Shown piece by piece: positions 1 to 8,155 of a stretch of 64,000 nt of DNA. The stretch comes from Dokdonella sp041395345 (GTDB lineage Bacteria; Pseudomonadota; Gammaproteobacteria; Xanthomonadales; Rhodanobacteraceae). Each line of letters opens with the position of its first letter. Within the stretch, counting starts at the first letter, position 1. Below the pieces are notes generated by a model. The model searched no databases. It saw only the letters and a program-made list of their open reading frames with translations, and was not told the origin of the DNA. The translations under genes were made by a program, and so were the position numbers. Location of the stretch: NCBI RefSeq assembly GCF_041395345.1, contig NZ_JAWLAR010000009.1, positions 1 through 64,000 of the forward strand. Reading direction: 5' to 3'.

Positions 1-69
1 GCGAACGACGGTCTGACGATCAAGGTCGATACGCAGATCGTCGAGCTGGTAGATGCGTTCGACGGACAT
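1..69 (-). CDS. N-terminal fragment of a winged-helix (OmpR/CadC-type) transcriptional regulator, partial
   Basis: The first 23 codons run off the left edge of the window. They begin MSVERIYQLDDLRIDL and continue DRQTVVR. An aromatic-x-F/L-x-D-L-x-I-D-L start is the usual first beta strands of Trans_reg_C (OmpR/CadC/ToxR) winged-helix DNA-binding domains. A GGGAGA stretch lies immediately upstream of the ATG. Because only the opening strands are present, the family call rests on this short pattern. Whether the rest is a membrane CadC-type regulator or a TPR-type one cannot be seen. Confidence 0.5.
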   Translation of the reverse strand, partial: MSVERIYQLDDLRIDLDRQTVVR

Positions 70-109
70 GTCTCCCACTTTAAGGCATCGGTGATCAGGT
101 GGCGCCATG

Positions 110-135
110 AAAAACGCCGCCCGAAGGCGGCGTTT
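110..135 (-). terminator. Rho-independent terminator of the cytochrome c gene
   Basis: On the minus strand there is an 8-9 bp GC-rich stem (ACGCCGCC with GGCGGCGT) closed by a four-base loop and followed by a T run. It sits about 30 bp past the stop codon of the cytochrome c gene and upstream of the next minus-strand gene. Confidence 0.8.
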
Positions 136-166
136 GGACTGTTCATCGCGGCAAGCGAGCAGGCAA

Positions 167-697
167 CTACTGGACCTGGGTGATCATCCACTCGACGGTG
201 GCCTTGACCTGCTCGTCGCTGAGTGCGGGGTTGCCGCCCTTGGCCGGCATCAGGCCGGCACTGCCGGTGTAGCCTTCGATCGCATGCTTGATGAGCGTTT
301 GCGCACCGGTTGCAAGGCGCGCGGTCCAGGCCGCCTTGTCGGACAGCTTGGGCGAGCCGCCGGCTCCGGAATCGTGGCAGGCATGGCACAGGTTGCCGTA
401 GATGACCGAGCCGTCGAGGGTGCCGTCATAGGCCACCTGCGAAGCAGCCGCGGCTTTCGCAGCCTCGGCCGCAGCGGCGATCGCGGCTGCACCGGTATCA
501 CCGGCGTAGACCGCACCGACCGGGGCGATGCGCTGATCGGTGACCTTGGCCGCGCCGGGATTTTCCGGCGACGGATGACCGCTGTAGATATAGGAGCCCA
601 AGGCGATCAGGAGCACGCAAACCAGCACCAGGAAGGCAATGAGCTGGGCGAAGTGCTTGAGGAAGACCGCATCGGTCTGGGGTACGGGATTGGTCAC
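167..697 (-). CDS. Membrane-anchored cytochrome c5-family protein
   Basis: A 176-residue monoheme c-type cytochrome that would carry electrons in the periplasm. One transmembrane helix (about residues 15-37) anchors it, followed by an Ala-rich linker (about 65-88) and a compact class I domain with the heme motif CHACH (C104, C107, H108). The likely axial methionine is in GLMPAKGG (M150). Lysobacterales often encode such c5-type proteins. I chose the GTG start at 697 because AGAGGTGG lies 4 bases upstream. A longer reading frame extends to 967 but its extra N-terminus looks non-coding. It is divergent from the porin gene and ends in a clear terminator. Its electron partner is not shown by the sequence. 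Confidence 0.85.
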   Translation of the reverse strand: MTNPVPQTDAVFLKHFAQLIAFLVLVCVLLIALGSYIYSGHPSPENPGAAKVTDQRIAPVGAVYAGDTGAAAIAAAAEAAKAAAASQVAYDGTLDGSVIYGNLCHACHDSGAGGSPKLSDKAAWTARLATGAQTLIKHAIEGYTGSAGLMPAKGGNPALSDEQVKATVEWMITQVQ

Positions 698-871
698 GAA
701 GCCACCTCTTGCGGGCGCCCGGATCAGGCACCGGTACGCCAAAATTGACGGACAAGTATAGCCATGCCGACGAATACACGGAAGTCCGGCCTGGCCCGGA
801 GTTTCGGGCCGAGGCCGCATTCGGCCTGGCTGCGGCAAGCGGTCGCGGTGAGCGTTGCCGGGCCGACCGGC

Positions 872-885
872 TTGATGCGGGTCAA
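872..885. promoter_or_regulatory. Putative FNR/ANR box upstream of the porin gene
   Basis: TTGAT-GCGG-GTCAA matches the FNR/ANR consensus TTGAT-N4-ATCAA with one mismatch. Its centre is about 76 bp before the porin ATG. An FNR/ANR-type regulator is encoded at 35263-36021, and four more such sites lie ahead of related genes in this window. Confidence 0.5.
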
Positions 886-954
886 GGCGGATTTCGGGCG
901 ACCGCAGCAATCTTGCGGCCATCCCGGCCAAGAGGCCCCGTCGAGGAACCTTCG

Positions 955-2172
955 ATGCGCCCAACAACCCAGCAACGTGCGCCCTGCCTGCTTCGTGCGG
1001 CCATCGTGTTCGGTCTGGCGGCTGGCACCCCGATACTGGCTTCGGCGACAGCCACCGAGCTCGCCTCCGGACCGGTCATCGAACTCCGCTATCGGCATGA
1101 AAACGTGGACGATGCGGCGTTCAGCAAGGAAGCCGATGCCGATACCCTGCGTGTCCGTCTGGGCTATCGCTGGGTCTTTGCACCCGGCTGGCAGCTGTAT
1201 GCGGATGGCGAGCACGTCGAAGCCTTTGCCGGCGAGAAATACAACAGCACGGCGAACGGCAAGACCGAGTACCCGGTCGTTGCCGATCCCGAATCAAGCG
1301 AGATCAACCAGGCGTTCATTGCCTATGCGGACGAGCGAGTCGACTCGGCACTCGGTCGGCAGAAGGTCACGCTCGACAATCAGCGCTTCTTCGGTGATGT
1401 CGGCTGGCGCCAGAACGAACAGACTTTCGATGCGTTTTCGTTCAGCACCCGAACCACTGGCGCCGGACCGGTCCTGCGCTATGTCTATCTCGATCGCGTC
1501 CTGCGCGTGTTCGGACACGACAACCCCAATCCGCTGCTGCGCGAATGGTCGCTCAACGGCAACCTGTTCCATCTCGACCAGAAGCTTCCGCTGGGTCAGC
1601 TGACCGGCTATGCCTATCTGGTCGAAAACGACGACATCGCCACGAACTCGACGCAGACCTACGGCCTGCGCTGGACCGGCTCACAGGCTTTCGATCGCGC
1701 CACCCTGGGCTGGGCCACCGAATATGCCTGGCAATCGGACTGGAGCAACAACCCGCGTGATGTCAGCGCCCACTACTGGTTGATCGAGCCCAGCCTGGAG
1801 GTGGCAGGAATCAGGATGACGGCCGGCTGGGAAGTGCTGGGCGGCGACGGCGACTACGGTTTCAGCACGCCTTATGCCACCTTGCACAAGTTCAACGGCT
1901 GGGCGGACAAGTTTCTGGCAACGCCCTTGAGGGGCCTTGATGACCGCTACCTCGGTGTCGGCGGCAAGATCGAGAAAGCTGCCTGGGCGATCACCTGGCA
2001 TGACTTCAAGGCCGACGATGGGGGTGACGACTACGGCTCCGAATGGGATGCCTCGCTTTCCTATCCGTTCGGCGAGCACTTCAAGGGATTGCTGAAGTTC
2101 GCCGACTACCGCAGCGACGGTTTTTCCTCGGACACGCGCAAGATCTGGGCCAGTCTCGACTATCGCTATTGA
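955..2172 (+). CDS. Outer-membrane beta-barrel porin of the alginate-export (AlgE-like) type
   Basis: A 405-residue secreted protein with a signal peptide (about residues 1-35) followed by a chain of amphipathic strands ending in YRY, an aromatic C-terminus typical of outer-membrane barrels. The conserved block GRQKVTLDNQRFFGDVGWRQ near residues 135-155 is what I associate with alginate_exp-domain porins. ATG 955 is preceded by GAGGAACC; the longer open frame from 709 lacks this. Proteins of this group are passive channels and the substrate is unknown. The family name does not imply alginate secretion, since no alginate genes are nearby. A putative FNR/ANR box precedes it, suggesting low-oxygen induction. 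Confidence 0.8.
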   Translation: MRPTTQQRAPCLLRAAIVFGLAAGTPILASATATELASGPVIELRYRHENVDDAAFSKEADADTLRVRLGYRWVFAPGWQLYADGEHVEAFAGEKYNSTANGKTEYPVVADPESSEINQAFIAYADERVDSALGRQKVTLDNQRFFGDVGWRQNEQTFDAFSFSTRTTGAGPVLRYVYLDRVLRVFGHDNPNPLLREWSLNGNLFHLDQKLPLGQLTGYAYLVENDDIATNSTQTYGLRWTGSQAFDRATLGWATEYAWQSDWSNNPRDVSAHYWLIEPSLEVAGIRMTAGWEVLGGDGDYGFSTPYATLHKFNGWADKFLATPLRGLDDRYLGVGGKIEKAAWAITWHDFKADDGGDDYGSEWDASLSYPFGEHFKGLLKFADYRSDGFSSDTRKIWASLDYRY

Positions 2173-2195
2173 GCGACTGCCCGGTAGCGGGCTCG

Positions 2196-3443
2196 TCACA
2201 TCAGCCACAGGCCAGCCACCAGAGCGGCGTTGATGACGGCAATGCCGAGAATCATCGGGCGCGCATAGGCAATGCCACCCATCGCAAACGCGGCAATGCA
2301 CTTGACCAGCGAGTTGGCTGCAAACGCGGCGGCCAAGGCGATGCCGGCCTCGCCAGCCGGCAAGCTCGAAGCAGAGGTGAGCTGGCCCAGCGAAATCGCG
2401 GCGGCATGCACATCTGCCAGTCCGGCGGCGGCCGAGGCGATGATCAGACCTCCGCTGCCCAGCCAGGCGTGCAATGCCGCGGACAACAGCAATGCGGCAG
2501 CGATGATCGCGGCGAACAGCAGGGCATGGCCGAGATCAAACGGTCGCTCGGCAGTCGTCTCCTGATCGATTCGCGGATGCTCTCCGCGAGCGTGCAGGAA
2601 CGAGACCAGGGCGACCAGTCCGGTCGCGACGGCCGCTGATGCGAGCGCCGGGGCGAATTCGCGCAGCAGATCAAGCGACAGCGCTCCGAGAATCACCACC
2701 AGCTGGATCACGGTCGCGACATTCGACATCAGACCGGCTGCCACAGCCGCATCGCGCGTGTCCGGAGCCTGCCGTGCGCGCTGGCCCATGCTGCCGATTG
2801 TCGCCGCGCTCGACACGAACCCTCCAAGCAGGCCCGCAAGAAGCAAACCACGACGCGCGCCGAGCAGGCGCAAGGCGACATAACCGGCCGCATTGATCGT
2901 CATCACCAGGACCACGAGCAACCAGAGCTTGCGCGGATTCAGCACGTCGAACGGATCCACGGTCCGGTCCGGCAGCAAGGGCAGGATGATCAGAACCGAG
3001 GCAGCGAGCAGGAGCAGGTCGCCGAGTTCCGCTTCGGTAAGGACTTGCCGGGTGAAATGGTGCATGGCCTGCTTGAACGTCAGCACCATGGCAACGACGA
3101 CGAAAAGCGCCGCCGCGAGTTGCGGCTGCTGCGCGGACAGGGCACCGAGCAGAAAGACAAGGTACAGGGCCACTTCGCTGGTCAGGCCAGGTTCCTGCCT
3201 GATCGAGCGCGTGTAGCTGACCAGAATCAGCGCGGCCATGGCCACGCCCGAGAGCAGCAGCACGCCGGTCCCGATCATGGCGCTGATCGCACCGACCAGG
3301 GCGGCCAGTGCGAAGCTGCGCACGCCCGCCGACCCGCGCTCCGGCCCGCTGCCCTTGCTGCGCTCGCGCTCGATTCCGACCAGCAAGCCGCCGCCGAGGG
3401 CAGCCAGCAGTTGAGGCACTACGGTGAGATCGAACATCGGCAT
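2196..3443 (-). CDS. MgtC/SapB-type membrane protein with DUF4010 domain
   Basis: A 415-residue protein with about 11-12 predicted membrane helices. The N-terminal region LLAALGGGLLVGIERERSK is the MgtC/SapB hallmark (about residues 10-30). The C-terminal two thirds, with GGFVSSAATIGSMG near residue 230, corresponds to DUF4010. Function is unknown; MgtC relatives affect magnesium-limited growth and ATP synthase, but that should not be transferred to this two-domain form. It is the last gene of a minus-strand run after nnrS, DUF6544 and SirB2, starting 15 bp after the SirB2 stop, so NO-responsive co-transcription is plausible. It converges with the porin gene. Confidence 0.8.
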   Translation of the reverse strand: MPMFDLTVVPQLLAALGGGLLVGIERERSKGSGPERGSAGVRSFALAALVGAISAMIGTGVLLLSGVAMAALILVSYTRSIRQEPGLTSEVALYLVFLLGALSAQQPQLAAALFVVVAMVLTFKQAMHHFTRQVLTEAELGDLLLLAASVLIILPLLPDRTVDPFDVLNPRKLWLLVVLVMTINAAGYVALRLLGARRGLLLAGLLGGFVSSAATIGSMGQRARQAPDTRDAAVAAGLMSNVATVIQLVVILGALSLDLLREFAPALASAAVATGLVALVSFLHARGEHPRIDQETTAERPFDLGHALLFAAIIAAALLLSAALHAWLGSGGLIIASAAAGLADVHAAAISLGQLTSASSLPAGEAGIALAAAFAANSLVKCIAAFAMGGIAYARPMILGIAVINAALVAGLWLM

Positions 3444-3458
3444 ACCGGCATATCCACC

Positions 3459-3860
3459 TCAGGCAAGGAAGCGGGCGAAGACGCCCCAGGGATTGTGCGC
3501 GATCGCGACCGAGATGATGAAGGCATAGACAAGCATTGCGGAGAAGAAACACGTGATCCGTACCTTGCGGGTCTTGCCGCGCTTCAGCGCAAGCACGCCG
3601 AGCACGATATAGACGACCAGCAGGAGTACCTTGATCGTGAGCCAGCCCTGGACGAACGGATACTGATGCAGCAGCGTGATCAGCATCAGCGCCGCGGTGA
3701 GCAGGGTGGTGTCGATGACCCAGGACGCGACGCGCAAGACGATGTGATTGACCTGACGCGAATGCGCGAACATGAGCAGGCCGCGCAAGGTAAACAGGCT
3801 GCCGGAAAGAATCACGGCAAGCACGTGGACAAACTTGATTTGCGGATAGAACTCGATCAT
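3459..3860 (-). CDS. SirB2-family membrane protein
   Basis: A 133-residue integral membrane protein with four hydrophobic helices, opening with MIEFYPQIKFVHVLAVILSG and containing the SirB2-type segments FTLRGLLMF and VLRVASWVIDTTLL. It ends SVAIAHNPWG. SirB2 homologues were named from Shigella invasion regulation but their biochemical role is unknown. It lies between the DUF6544 and MgtC/DUF4010 genes, same strand, and is probably in the nnrS transcript. No convincing ribosome-binding site precedes ATG 3860. Confidence 0.82.
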   Translation of the reverse strand: MIEFYPQIKFVHVLAVILSGSLFTLRGLLMFAHSRQVNHIVLRVASWVIDTTLLTAALMLITLLHQYPFVQGWLTIKVLLLVVYIVLGVLALKRGKTRKVRITCFFSAMLVYAFIISVAIAHNPWGVFARFLA

Positions 3861-3921
3861 GGGTGGCCACGCCTTGGTTGATGAATAGAGTAGCCGGAGG
3901 GTTGCCGGGCGAGGTCCGCGA

Positions 3922-4767
3922 TCAGCTCACTTCGCAGGCGATTTCCTCGATTCGCCCCTTCCAGACGGTCTGCCATCCGCTTGCGTCTAGCCAGGCAACT
4001 TCCGCCCTCAAGGGTACGCGCATGCCGCTGCGACTTGCATAGTCGGAGAAACGACCCTGCCAGGGCCGTTGCTGATATCCGTTGCCGGCGCGCATCCAGC
4101 GCCCTTCGCTGTACACGGAACTGACTTCACCGTGGGCGTTGAATCGGAATTCAAGCGACACGCTGACGTCCTTCACCTTGATCGTGGCCAGCGCCGATTC
4201 CTCGTCGAGTGCGCTCCAGTGCACTCCGGAACCTGGCAGCAATGCCGAAGGCGACCACACCGCTTCGGCCAGATAGCGATGCAAGCCCGCCTCGTCGAGT
4301 TCGCGATGCCCACGATCCGCCGCGATGCGCAACGCGGAAAGCAGGCGCACATCGCCCGCGCCGCAGCCGTCCACGAAGCTGTCACAGACGAGCAGGTTCA
4401 GCCATGGCAGGAGACGGATGCGTGCCACCCAGAGAAAGCCCGGCGCATGCGGCGCAATGACCTGTTCGGCATCGAAGCTCAGCCAGCGCGGACTTGTCGT
4501 GGACGTGCGCAACGTCCCGCGTTGCAGCAGCCGGGTCACATGGGCAATCTGCTGGCCATCCTGCAGCACATGGCGCAGATAGCGCTGCACGACTTCGGGA
4601 AGATTTACCAGTTCGGAGAAATCTACCTGCCGCGCCGGATCTCCCGCGGCCGACTCCAGCTTCGCCGCAATATGCTTTATTTCACGCCGCGCTCGCCGTT
4701 GCAGCAGCCGCAGCGAGACCCAGCCCACAGCCAGCGCCAGAACGCAGGCGAGAATCAGGCCGATCAT
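3922..4767 (-). CDS. DUF6544-family (formerly DUF6920) protein
   Basis: A 281-residue protein with one N-terminal membrane helix (about residues 2-22) and a soluble domain. Segments LPEVVQRYLRHVL (about residue 56), PGFLWVARI (about 110) and LHRYLAEAVWSPSALLP (about 165) are the pattern I associate with DUF6544. The domain looks like a beta-rich binding fold tethered to the inner membrane. No catalytic residues are recognised. It starts 16 bp after the nnrS stop codon, which suggests one transcript. Function unknown. Confidence 0.7.
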   Translation of the reverse strand: MIGLILACVLALAVGWVSLRLLQRRARREIKHIAAKLESAAGDPARQVDFSELVNLPEVVQRYLRHVLQDGQQIAHVTRLLQRGTLRTSTTSPRWLSFDAEQVIAPHAPGFLWVARIRLLPWLNLLVCDSFVDGCGAGDVRLLSALRIAADRGHRELDEAGLHRYLAEAVWSPSALLPGSGVHWSALDEESALATIKVKDVSVSLEFRFNAHGEVSSVYSEGRWMRAGNGYQQRPWQGRFSDYASRSGMRVPLRAEVAWLDASGWQTVWKGRIEEIACEVS

Positions 4768-4783
4768 GGCGCTGCTCGCTCCA

Positions 4784-6106
4784 TCAGCCTGGTTTTCCGT
4801 CCACGCGCGGCGTCAGGAAAATCCACGCCGAACGAATGACCCAAGGCAGAAATGCCAGCAGCCAGGCAATCGCCGCCATCGCCAGCCAGCGGCTCGAGTC
4901 GGGCATCAGCTCGGCGAGAATACGGATCAGCGCGACGGCCTGGAGAAGGCCAAATGTCAGCCACGGTATGCAGCCCATTTCCAGGGGCCGGCCTGAATGG
5001 CCCTGGGTCACCCGTGTGACCATGGCAACCAGCATCGAGCCGAAGAATCCGATGGTCAGTGCATGCACGGGCGCGCGCCCTAGCAACAGGCTGCCTTCGA
5101 AATGAAGCAACAGGCTCTGTAGCGCATACAGGGCAAGCGCGAGCGGCAACCATGCCGCCGCGATATGCAGGACTGCAAGCAAACCCGGGCGCATGCATTT
5201 CCATGGCTGCCAGCGGATCCAGTGGACCAGGAAGAACGCGGTCAACGGTACGTCGATCAGCCATAGCCATTGTTGAAGCCTCGCCAGTTCCATAACCAGA
5301 TGACCGAGTGCAAGCAGCCAGAACAGCGGCAGACTCCAAGCTGGCTTGAATACCTTGTAGCGCGAACCGATCGCGCTGGCGCTGAAGAACGGCAACATGC
5401 GATGGCAGACCGTGAAATAGATCGGCAACAGCAGGCCGAAGGTGCCGATCTTGATCGCAACAATTGCCAGCTCAGGCGAGGCACCAAAAGCGAATGCGGT
5501 GAACGCTGCCAAGCCGAGAAAGCCCAGCAACAGGGCACTGAAGCAAGATATCGCCGTTCGATCCTGCGCACCATTGCGTGCAAGGATGCGCCCGAGAACA
5601 GTCAGCGCGTACGCCCATCCCGTCAGCATCAGCAGCAGCCCGGCCAGCAGCAGCGGCTTGTGATCAAGCAAGCCTGCGTTCGACAGCAGGTAGCCGCCAA
5701 ACACGCCCGCGAAAACCGGCACGTATTCACGCTTGCCCAGTGCGGGCTGCGCCATCCAGCGGGGAAAGACGGTCAGCAGGAATCCGAACATGAAGAACGG
5801 CAACATGCCGAACTGGGTAAAGAACGAATGCGCCCAGCCCGCCGGCACCGGGGATACCGGAAACGCGAAACCGTAGACGCCCGATCCCAGCACGCACGCC
5901 CACCAAAGCATCGAAACGACGATGGCCATGGCGCCCGCGAAAAACATCAGTCGATGCGGTGCAGCGGATAACAGGGCCGGCAGTTCCGCGAGGCGCGAAG
6001 CCGACTCCTCATGTACGGACAGCTCGAGGATGCAGGCGAGGTTGGGTCCCTCGGCCTCGATCGTGCGCGCGCAGGGAATGCGCAGGCTCTGGGATTCCAT
6101 GTTCAT
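4784..6106 (-). CDS. nnrS: NnrS family heme-copper membrane protein (nitric oxide stress)
   Basis: A 440-residue polytopic protein with about 12 helices. The stretches GMLPFFMFGFLLTVFPRWM (about residue 95) and HALTIGFFGSMLVAMVTRV near residue 355, followed by TQGHSGRPL, are diagnostic of NnrS. The family occurs with nitric oxide reductases and is reported to relieve NO-dependent iron-sulfur and metabolic damage in Vibrio cholerae and Rhodobacter; the chemistry is unsettled. A putative FNR/ANR/DNR box lies about 95 bp upstream (6201-6214), consistent with anaerobic or NO induction. A GGAAAG precedes ATG 6106. It heads a minus-strand run with DUF6544, SirB2 and MgtC/DUF4010 genes. The matching NO reductase is at 32812-35115. 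Confidence 0.9.
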   Translation of the reverse strand: MNMESQSLRIPCARTIEAEGPNLACILELSVHEESASRLAELPALLSAAPHRLMFFAGAMAIVVSMLWWACVLGSGVYGFAFPVSPVPAGWAHSFFTQFGMLPFFMFGFLLTVFPRWMAQPALGKREYVPVFAGVFGGYLLSNAGLLDHKPLLLAGLLLMLTGWAYALTVLGRILARNGAQDRTAISCFSALLLGFLGLAAFTAFAFGASPELAIVAIKIGTFGLLLPIYFTVCHRMLPFFSASAIGSRYKVFKPAWSLPLFWLLALGHLVMELARLQQWLWLIDVPLTAFFLVHWIRWQPWKCMRPGLLAVLHIAAAWLPLALALYALQSLLLHFEGSLLLGRAPVHALTIGFFGSMLVAMVTRVTQGHSGRPLEMGCIPWLTFGLLQAVALIRILAELMPDSSRWLAMAAIAWLLAFLPWVIRSAWIFLTPRVDGKPG

Positions 6107-6200
6107 CGACGCTTTCCGACAGGATCAGGGCTGGATGGAGCAGCGCAATGACAAAACGCCCTCCTTCCCTCAATTATCGCGAACGATTCTTATCTGCACC

Positions 6201-6214
6201 TTGATCTGGATCAG
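6201..6214. promoter_or_regulatory. Putative FNR/ANR box upstream of nnrS
   Basis: TTGAT-CTGG-ATCAG differs from the FNR/ANR/DNR consensus at the last base only. Its centre is about 101 bp before the nnrS ATG, leaving room for a class II promoter with a 5' leader of about 60 bases. It lies between nnrS and the ArsR gene and outside both. Confidence 0.6.
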
Positions 6215-6262
6215 GTCGGTGGTCGATCCGGCGCACTGCCGGTGCATCCGATCCCGCGATGC

Positions 6263-6631
6263 TCAGGCCTTTGCGGGCAAACGCTTGCTGCTGGCCGATG
6301 CCTTCGTGCGCGGGGCGGGATTGCAATAAAGGCCGTAAAGCGTGGCGATGACCGCCTGCGCAGGTCCGTCAACCAGGCGGTACCAGATGGTTTGCGCCTC
6401 GCGCCGCGTGCTGACCGTGCCTTCCTCGCGCAGCCTGGCCAGGTGTTGCGACAGCGCGGACTGGCTCAGGTCGGGCAATTCTTCGTTGATCTGACCGACG
6501 GTCATTTCGGTTCCGACCAGCAGGCAGAGCACGCGCAGGCGTTGCGCGTTGGCCAGCGTCTTGAGCAACTTCGAGGCTTCTTCGGCGCGGCCCTGCATGG
6601 CGCTCAGGTCACTCGATTTGGGTAGTGCCAC
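6263..6631 (-). CDS. ArsR/SmtB-family repressor of the BigR/SqrR (persulfide-sensing) type
   Basis: A 122-residue winged-helix regulator. The core ANAQRLRVLCLLV (about residues 27-39) and recognition helix QSALSQHLARLREEG (about 57-71) are typical ArsR. Two cysteines, C36 in the second helix and C103 in LYCNP of the last helix, match the dithiol that forms a polysulfide bridge in Rhodobacter SqrR, Xylella BigR and E. coli YgaV. Metal-binding ArsR motifs such as ELCVCDL are absent. It diverges from the sulfide:quinone oxidoreductase operon, and the intervening DNA holds an AT-rich inverted repeat suited as operator. I infer that it represses the operon until sulfide or persulfide oxidises the cysteine pair. 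The last 18 residues are a basic low-complexity tail. Confidence 0.88.
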   Translation of the reverse strand: MALPKSSDLSAMQGRAEEASKLLKTLANAQRLRVLCLLVGTEMTVGQINEELPDLSQSALSQHLARLREEGTVSTRREAQTIWYRLVDGPAQAVIATLYGLYCNPAPRTKASASSKRLPAKA

Positions 6632-6688
6632 GAGTTCTCGCTCCTCTCTGCGTGCGCGTCCGCCCGGACAGCGGCGACCGGCGGTGCG

Positions 6689-6733
6689 ATTCTAAATTAG
6701 GTGCTTGTATATTAGCAACTACTTATTTAGAAT
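6689..6733. promoter_or_regulatory. Probable BigR/SqrR operator: AT-rich inverted repeat
   Basis: ATTCTAAAT (6689-6697) and its exact reverse complement ATTTAGAAT (6725-6733) flank an imperfectly symmetric core with TTAGGTGCTTG and CAACTACTTA. It is an island of AT-rich sequence in GC-rich DNA between the divergent regulator and sqr genes. Tandem AT-rich half sites of this kind are known targets of BigR-type regulators. Binding by the adjacent protein is inferred. Confidence 0.7.
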
Positions 6734-6737
6734 ATGC

Positions 6738-6751
6738 TTGATCTTAGTCAA
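6738..6751. promoter_or_regulatory. Putative FNR/ANR box upstream of sqr
   Basis: TTGAT-CTTA-GTCAA has one mismatch to TTGAT-N4-ATCAA. It begins four bases after the inverted-repeat operator and its centre is about 60 bp before the sqr ATG, so low-oxygen activation and sulfide derepression may act on one promoter. Confidence 0.55.
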
Positions 6752-6804
6752 CCGTATCTCGCCGTCGCCAGCGCATCGTTGGCATAACAGAAGGAATCCG
6801 AATC

Positions 6805-8094
6805 ATGGCAACAATCATCGTTCTGGGTGCGGGTCTGGGCGGGATGGCGGCGGCCTACGAGATTCGCGCGGCCATCGGCAAGAATCATGCGATCACGGTC
6901 GTTGGCGAGAGTCCGCACTTCAATTTCACGCCGTCCAACCCCTGGGTCGCCGTGGGTTGGCGCAAGCCGGCCGACATTCGCATCGAGGCCGCGCCATCGC
7001 TCGGCAAGCACGCGATCGATTTCGTCGATACCGCGGCCGAAGCCGTAGTCCCTTCGCAGAATCAGGTCCGACTCGTCGGTGGACGCGTACTCGATTACGA
7101 CTATCTGGTTATCGCCACCGGACCGCGTCTCGCCTTCGACGAGGTTCCGGGGCTCGGTCCCAGCGCAGGTTTCACCCAGTCGGTTTGCACCGGACCGCAT
7201 GCGCAGGGCGCCTGGCAGGCGTATGAGGCGTTCCTGGCGAATCCCGGGCCGATCGTGATCGGCGCGGTACAGGGCGCGAGTTGCTTCGGCCCGGCCTACG
7301 AGTTCGCGTTGATCATTGATGCGGACCTGCGCAAGCGCAAGTTGCGCGATCGCGTGCCGATGACCTATGTCACCTCGGAACCCTACATCGGGCACATGGG
7401 ACTGGGTGGCGTGGGTGACTCCAAGTCGCTGCTTGAGTCCGAGTTGCGTCAGCGACATATCAAGTGGATTGCCAATGCCCGCGTGACCGCAGTCGAGAGC
7501 GGCACGATCAAGGTCGACGAAGTGGACACCAAGGGTAACACCAGTCAGTCGCACGAGCTGCCGTTCGCCTACTCCATGCTGCTGCCCGCGTTTACCGGCG
7601 TGGATGCCGTACGCGGTATCGAGGGCCTGACCAATCCGCGCGGATTCATCCTCATCGACGAACACCAGCGCAATCCGAACTTCCGCAATATCTATGCGGC
7701 AGGCGTCTGTGTGGCGATCCCGCCGGTTGAAGCCACGCCCGTGCCGACCGGAGCACCGAAGACCGGCTTCATGATCGAATCGATGGTCACTGCCATCGCG
7801 CACAACCTGCGCGACGACCTCGCAGGGCGCGTTGGCAAGGCACGCGCGACCTGGAATGCAGTGTGTCTCGCCGACATGGGCGATACCGGAGCGGCCTTCG
7901 TGGCCCTGCCGCAGATTCCTCCGCGCAACGTCACCTGGGCCAGGGTCGGCAAATGGGTGCATCTGGCCAAGGTGGCTTTCGAGAAGTACTACCTGCGCAA
8001 GATGCGTACCGGCAATACCGATCCCGTGTACGAGAAATACGTACTCAAGGCCCTGGGCATCGAGCGGCTGAAATCCGACCCGCCAGCGACTTGA
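6805..8094 (+). CDS. sqr: Sulfide:quinone oxidoreductase, type I (Acidithiobacillus-like)
   Basis: A 429-residue FAD flavoprotein that oxidises sulfide to polysulfide or sulfane sulfur and reduces membrane quinone. The FAD-binding GAGLGGMAAAYEI is at residues 8-20 and the second nucleotide motif IATGPRLAF at 103-111. Three redox cysteines are present, C128 (QSVCTG), C160 (GASCFGP) and C354 (NAVCLADMG), the set used by the A. ferrooxidans enzyme. The segment VEATPVPTGAPKTGFMIE (about 308-325) and an amphipathic C-terminus (WVHLAKVAFEKYYLRKM) fit monotopic membrane attachment. It heads a seven-gene operon and is preceded by an ArsR operator and an FNR-like box. Flavocytochrome c sulfide dehydrogenase is the alternative but no signal peptide is present. 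Confidence 0.93.
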   Translation: MATIIVLGAGLGGMAAAYEIRAAIGKNHAITVVGESPHFNFTPSNPWVAVGWRKPADIRIEAAPSLGKHAIDFVDTAAEAVVPSQNQVRLVGGRVLDYDYLVIATGPRLAFDEVPGLGPSAGFTQSVCTGPHAQGAWQAYEAFLANPGPIVIGAVQGASCFGPAYEFALIIDADLRKRKLRDRVPMTYVTSEPYIGHMGLGGVGDSKSLLESELRQRHIKWIANARVTAVESGTIKVDEVDTKGNTSQSHELPFAYSMLLPAFTGVDAVRGIEGLTNPRGFILIDEHQRNPNFRNIYAAGVCVAIPPVEATPVPTGAPKTGFMIESMVTAIAHNLRDDLAGRVGKARATWNAVCLADMGDTGAAFVALPQIPPRNVTWARVGKWVHLAKVAFEKYYLRKMRTGNTDPVYEKYVLKALGIERLKSDPPAT

Positions 8095-8155
8095 GCGGTA
8101 GCATGGGGTTGCGGAACCGAAACCGGATTCTTCAACCCCTACGCGAGGACCACAC

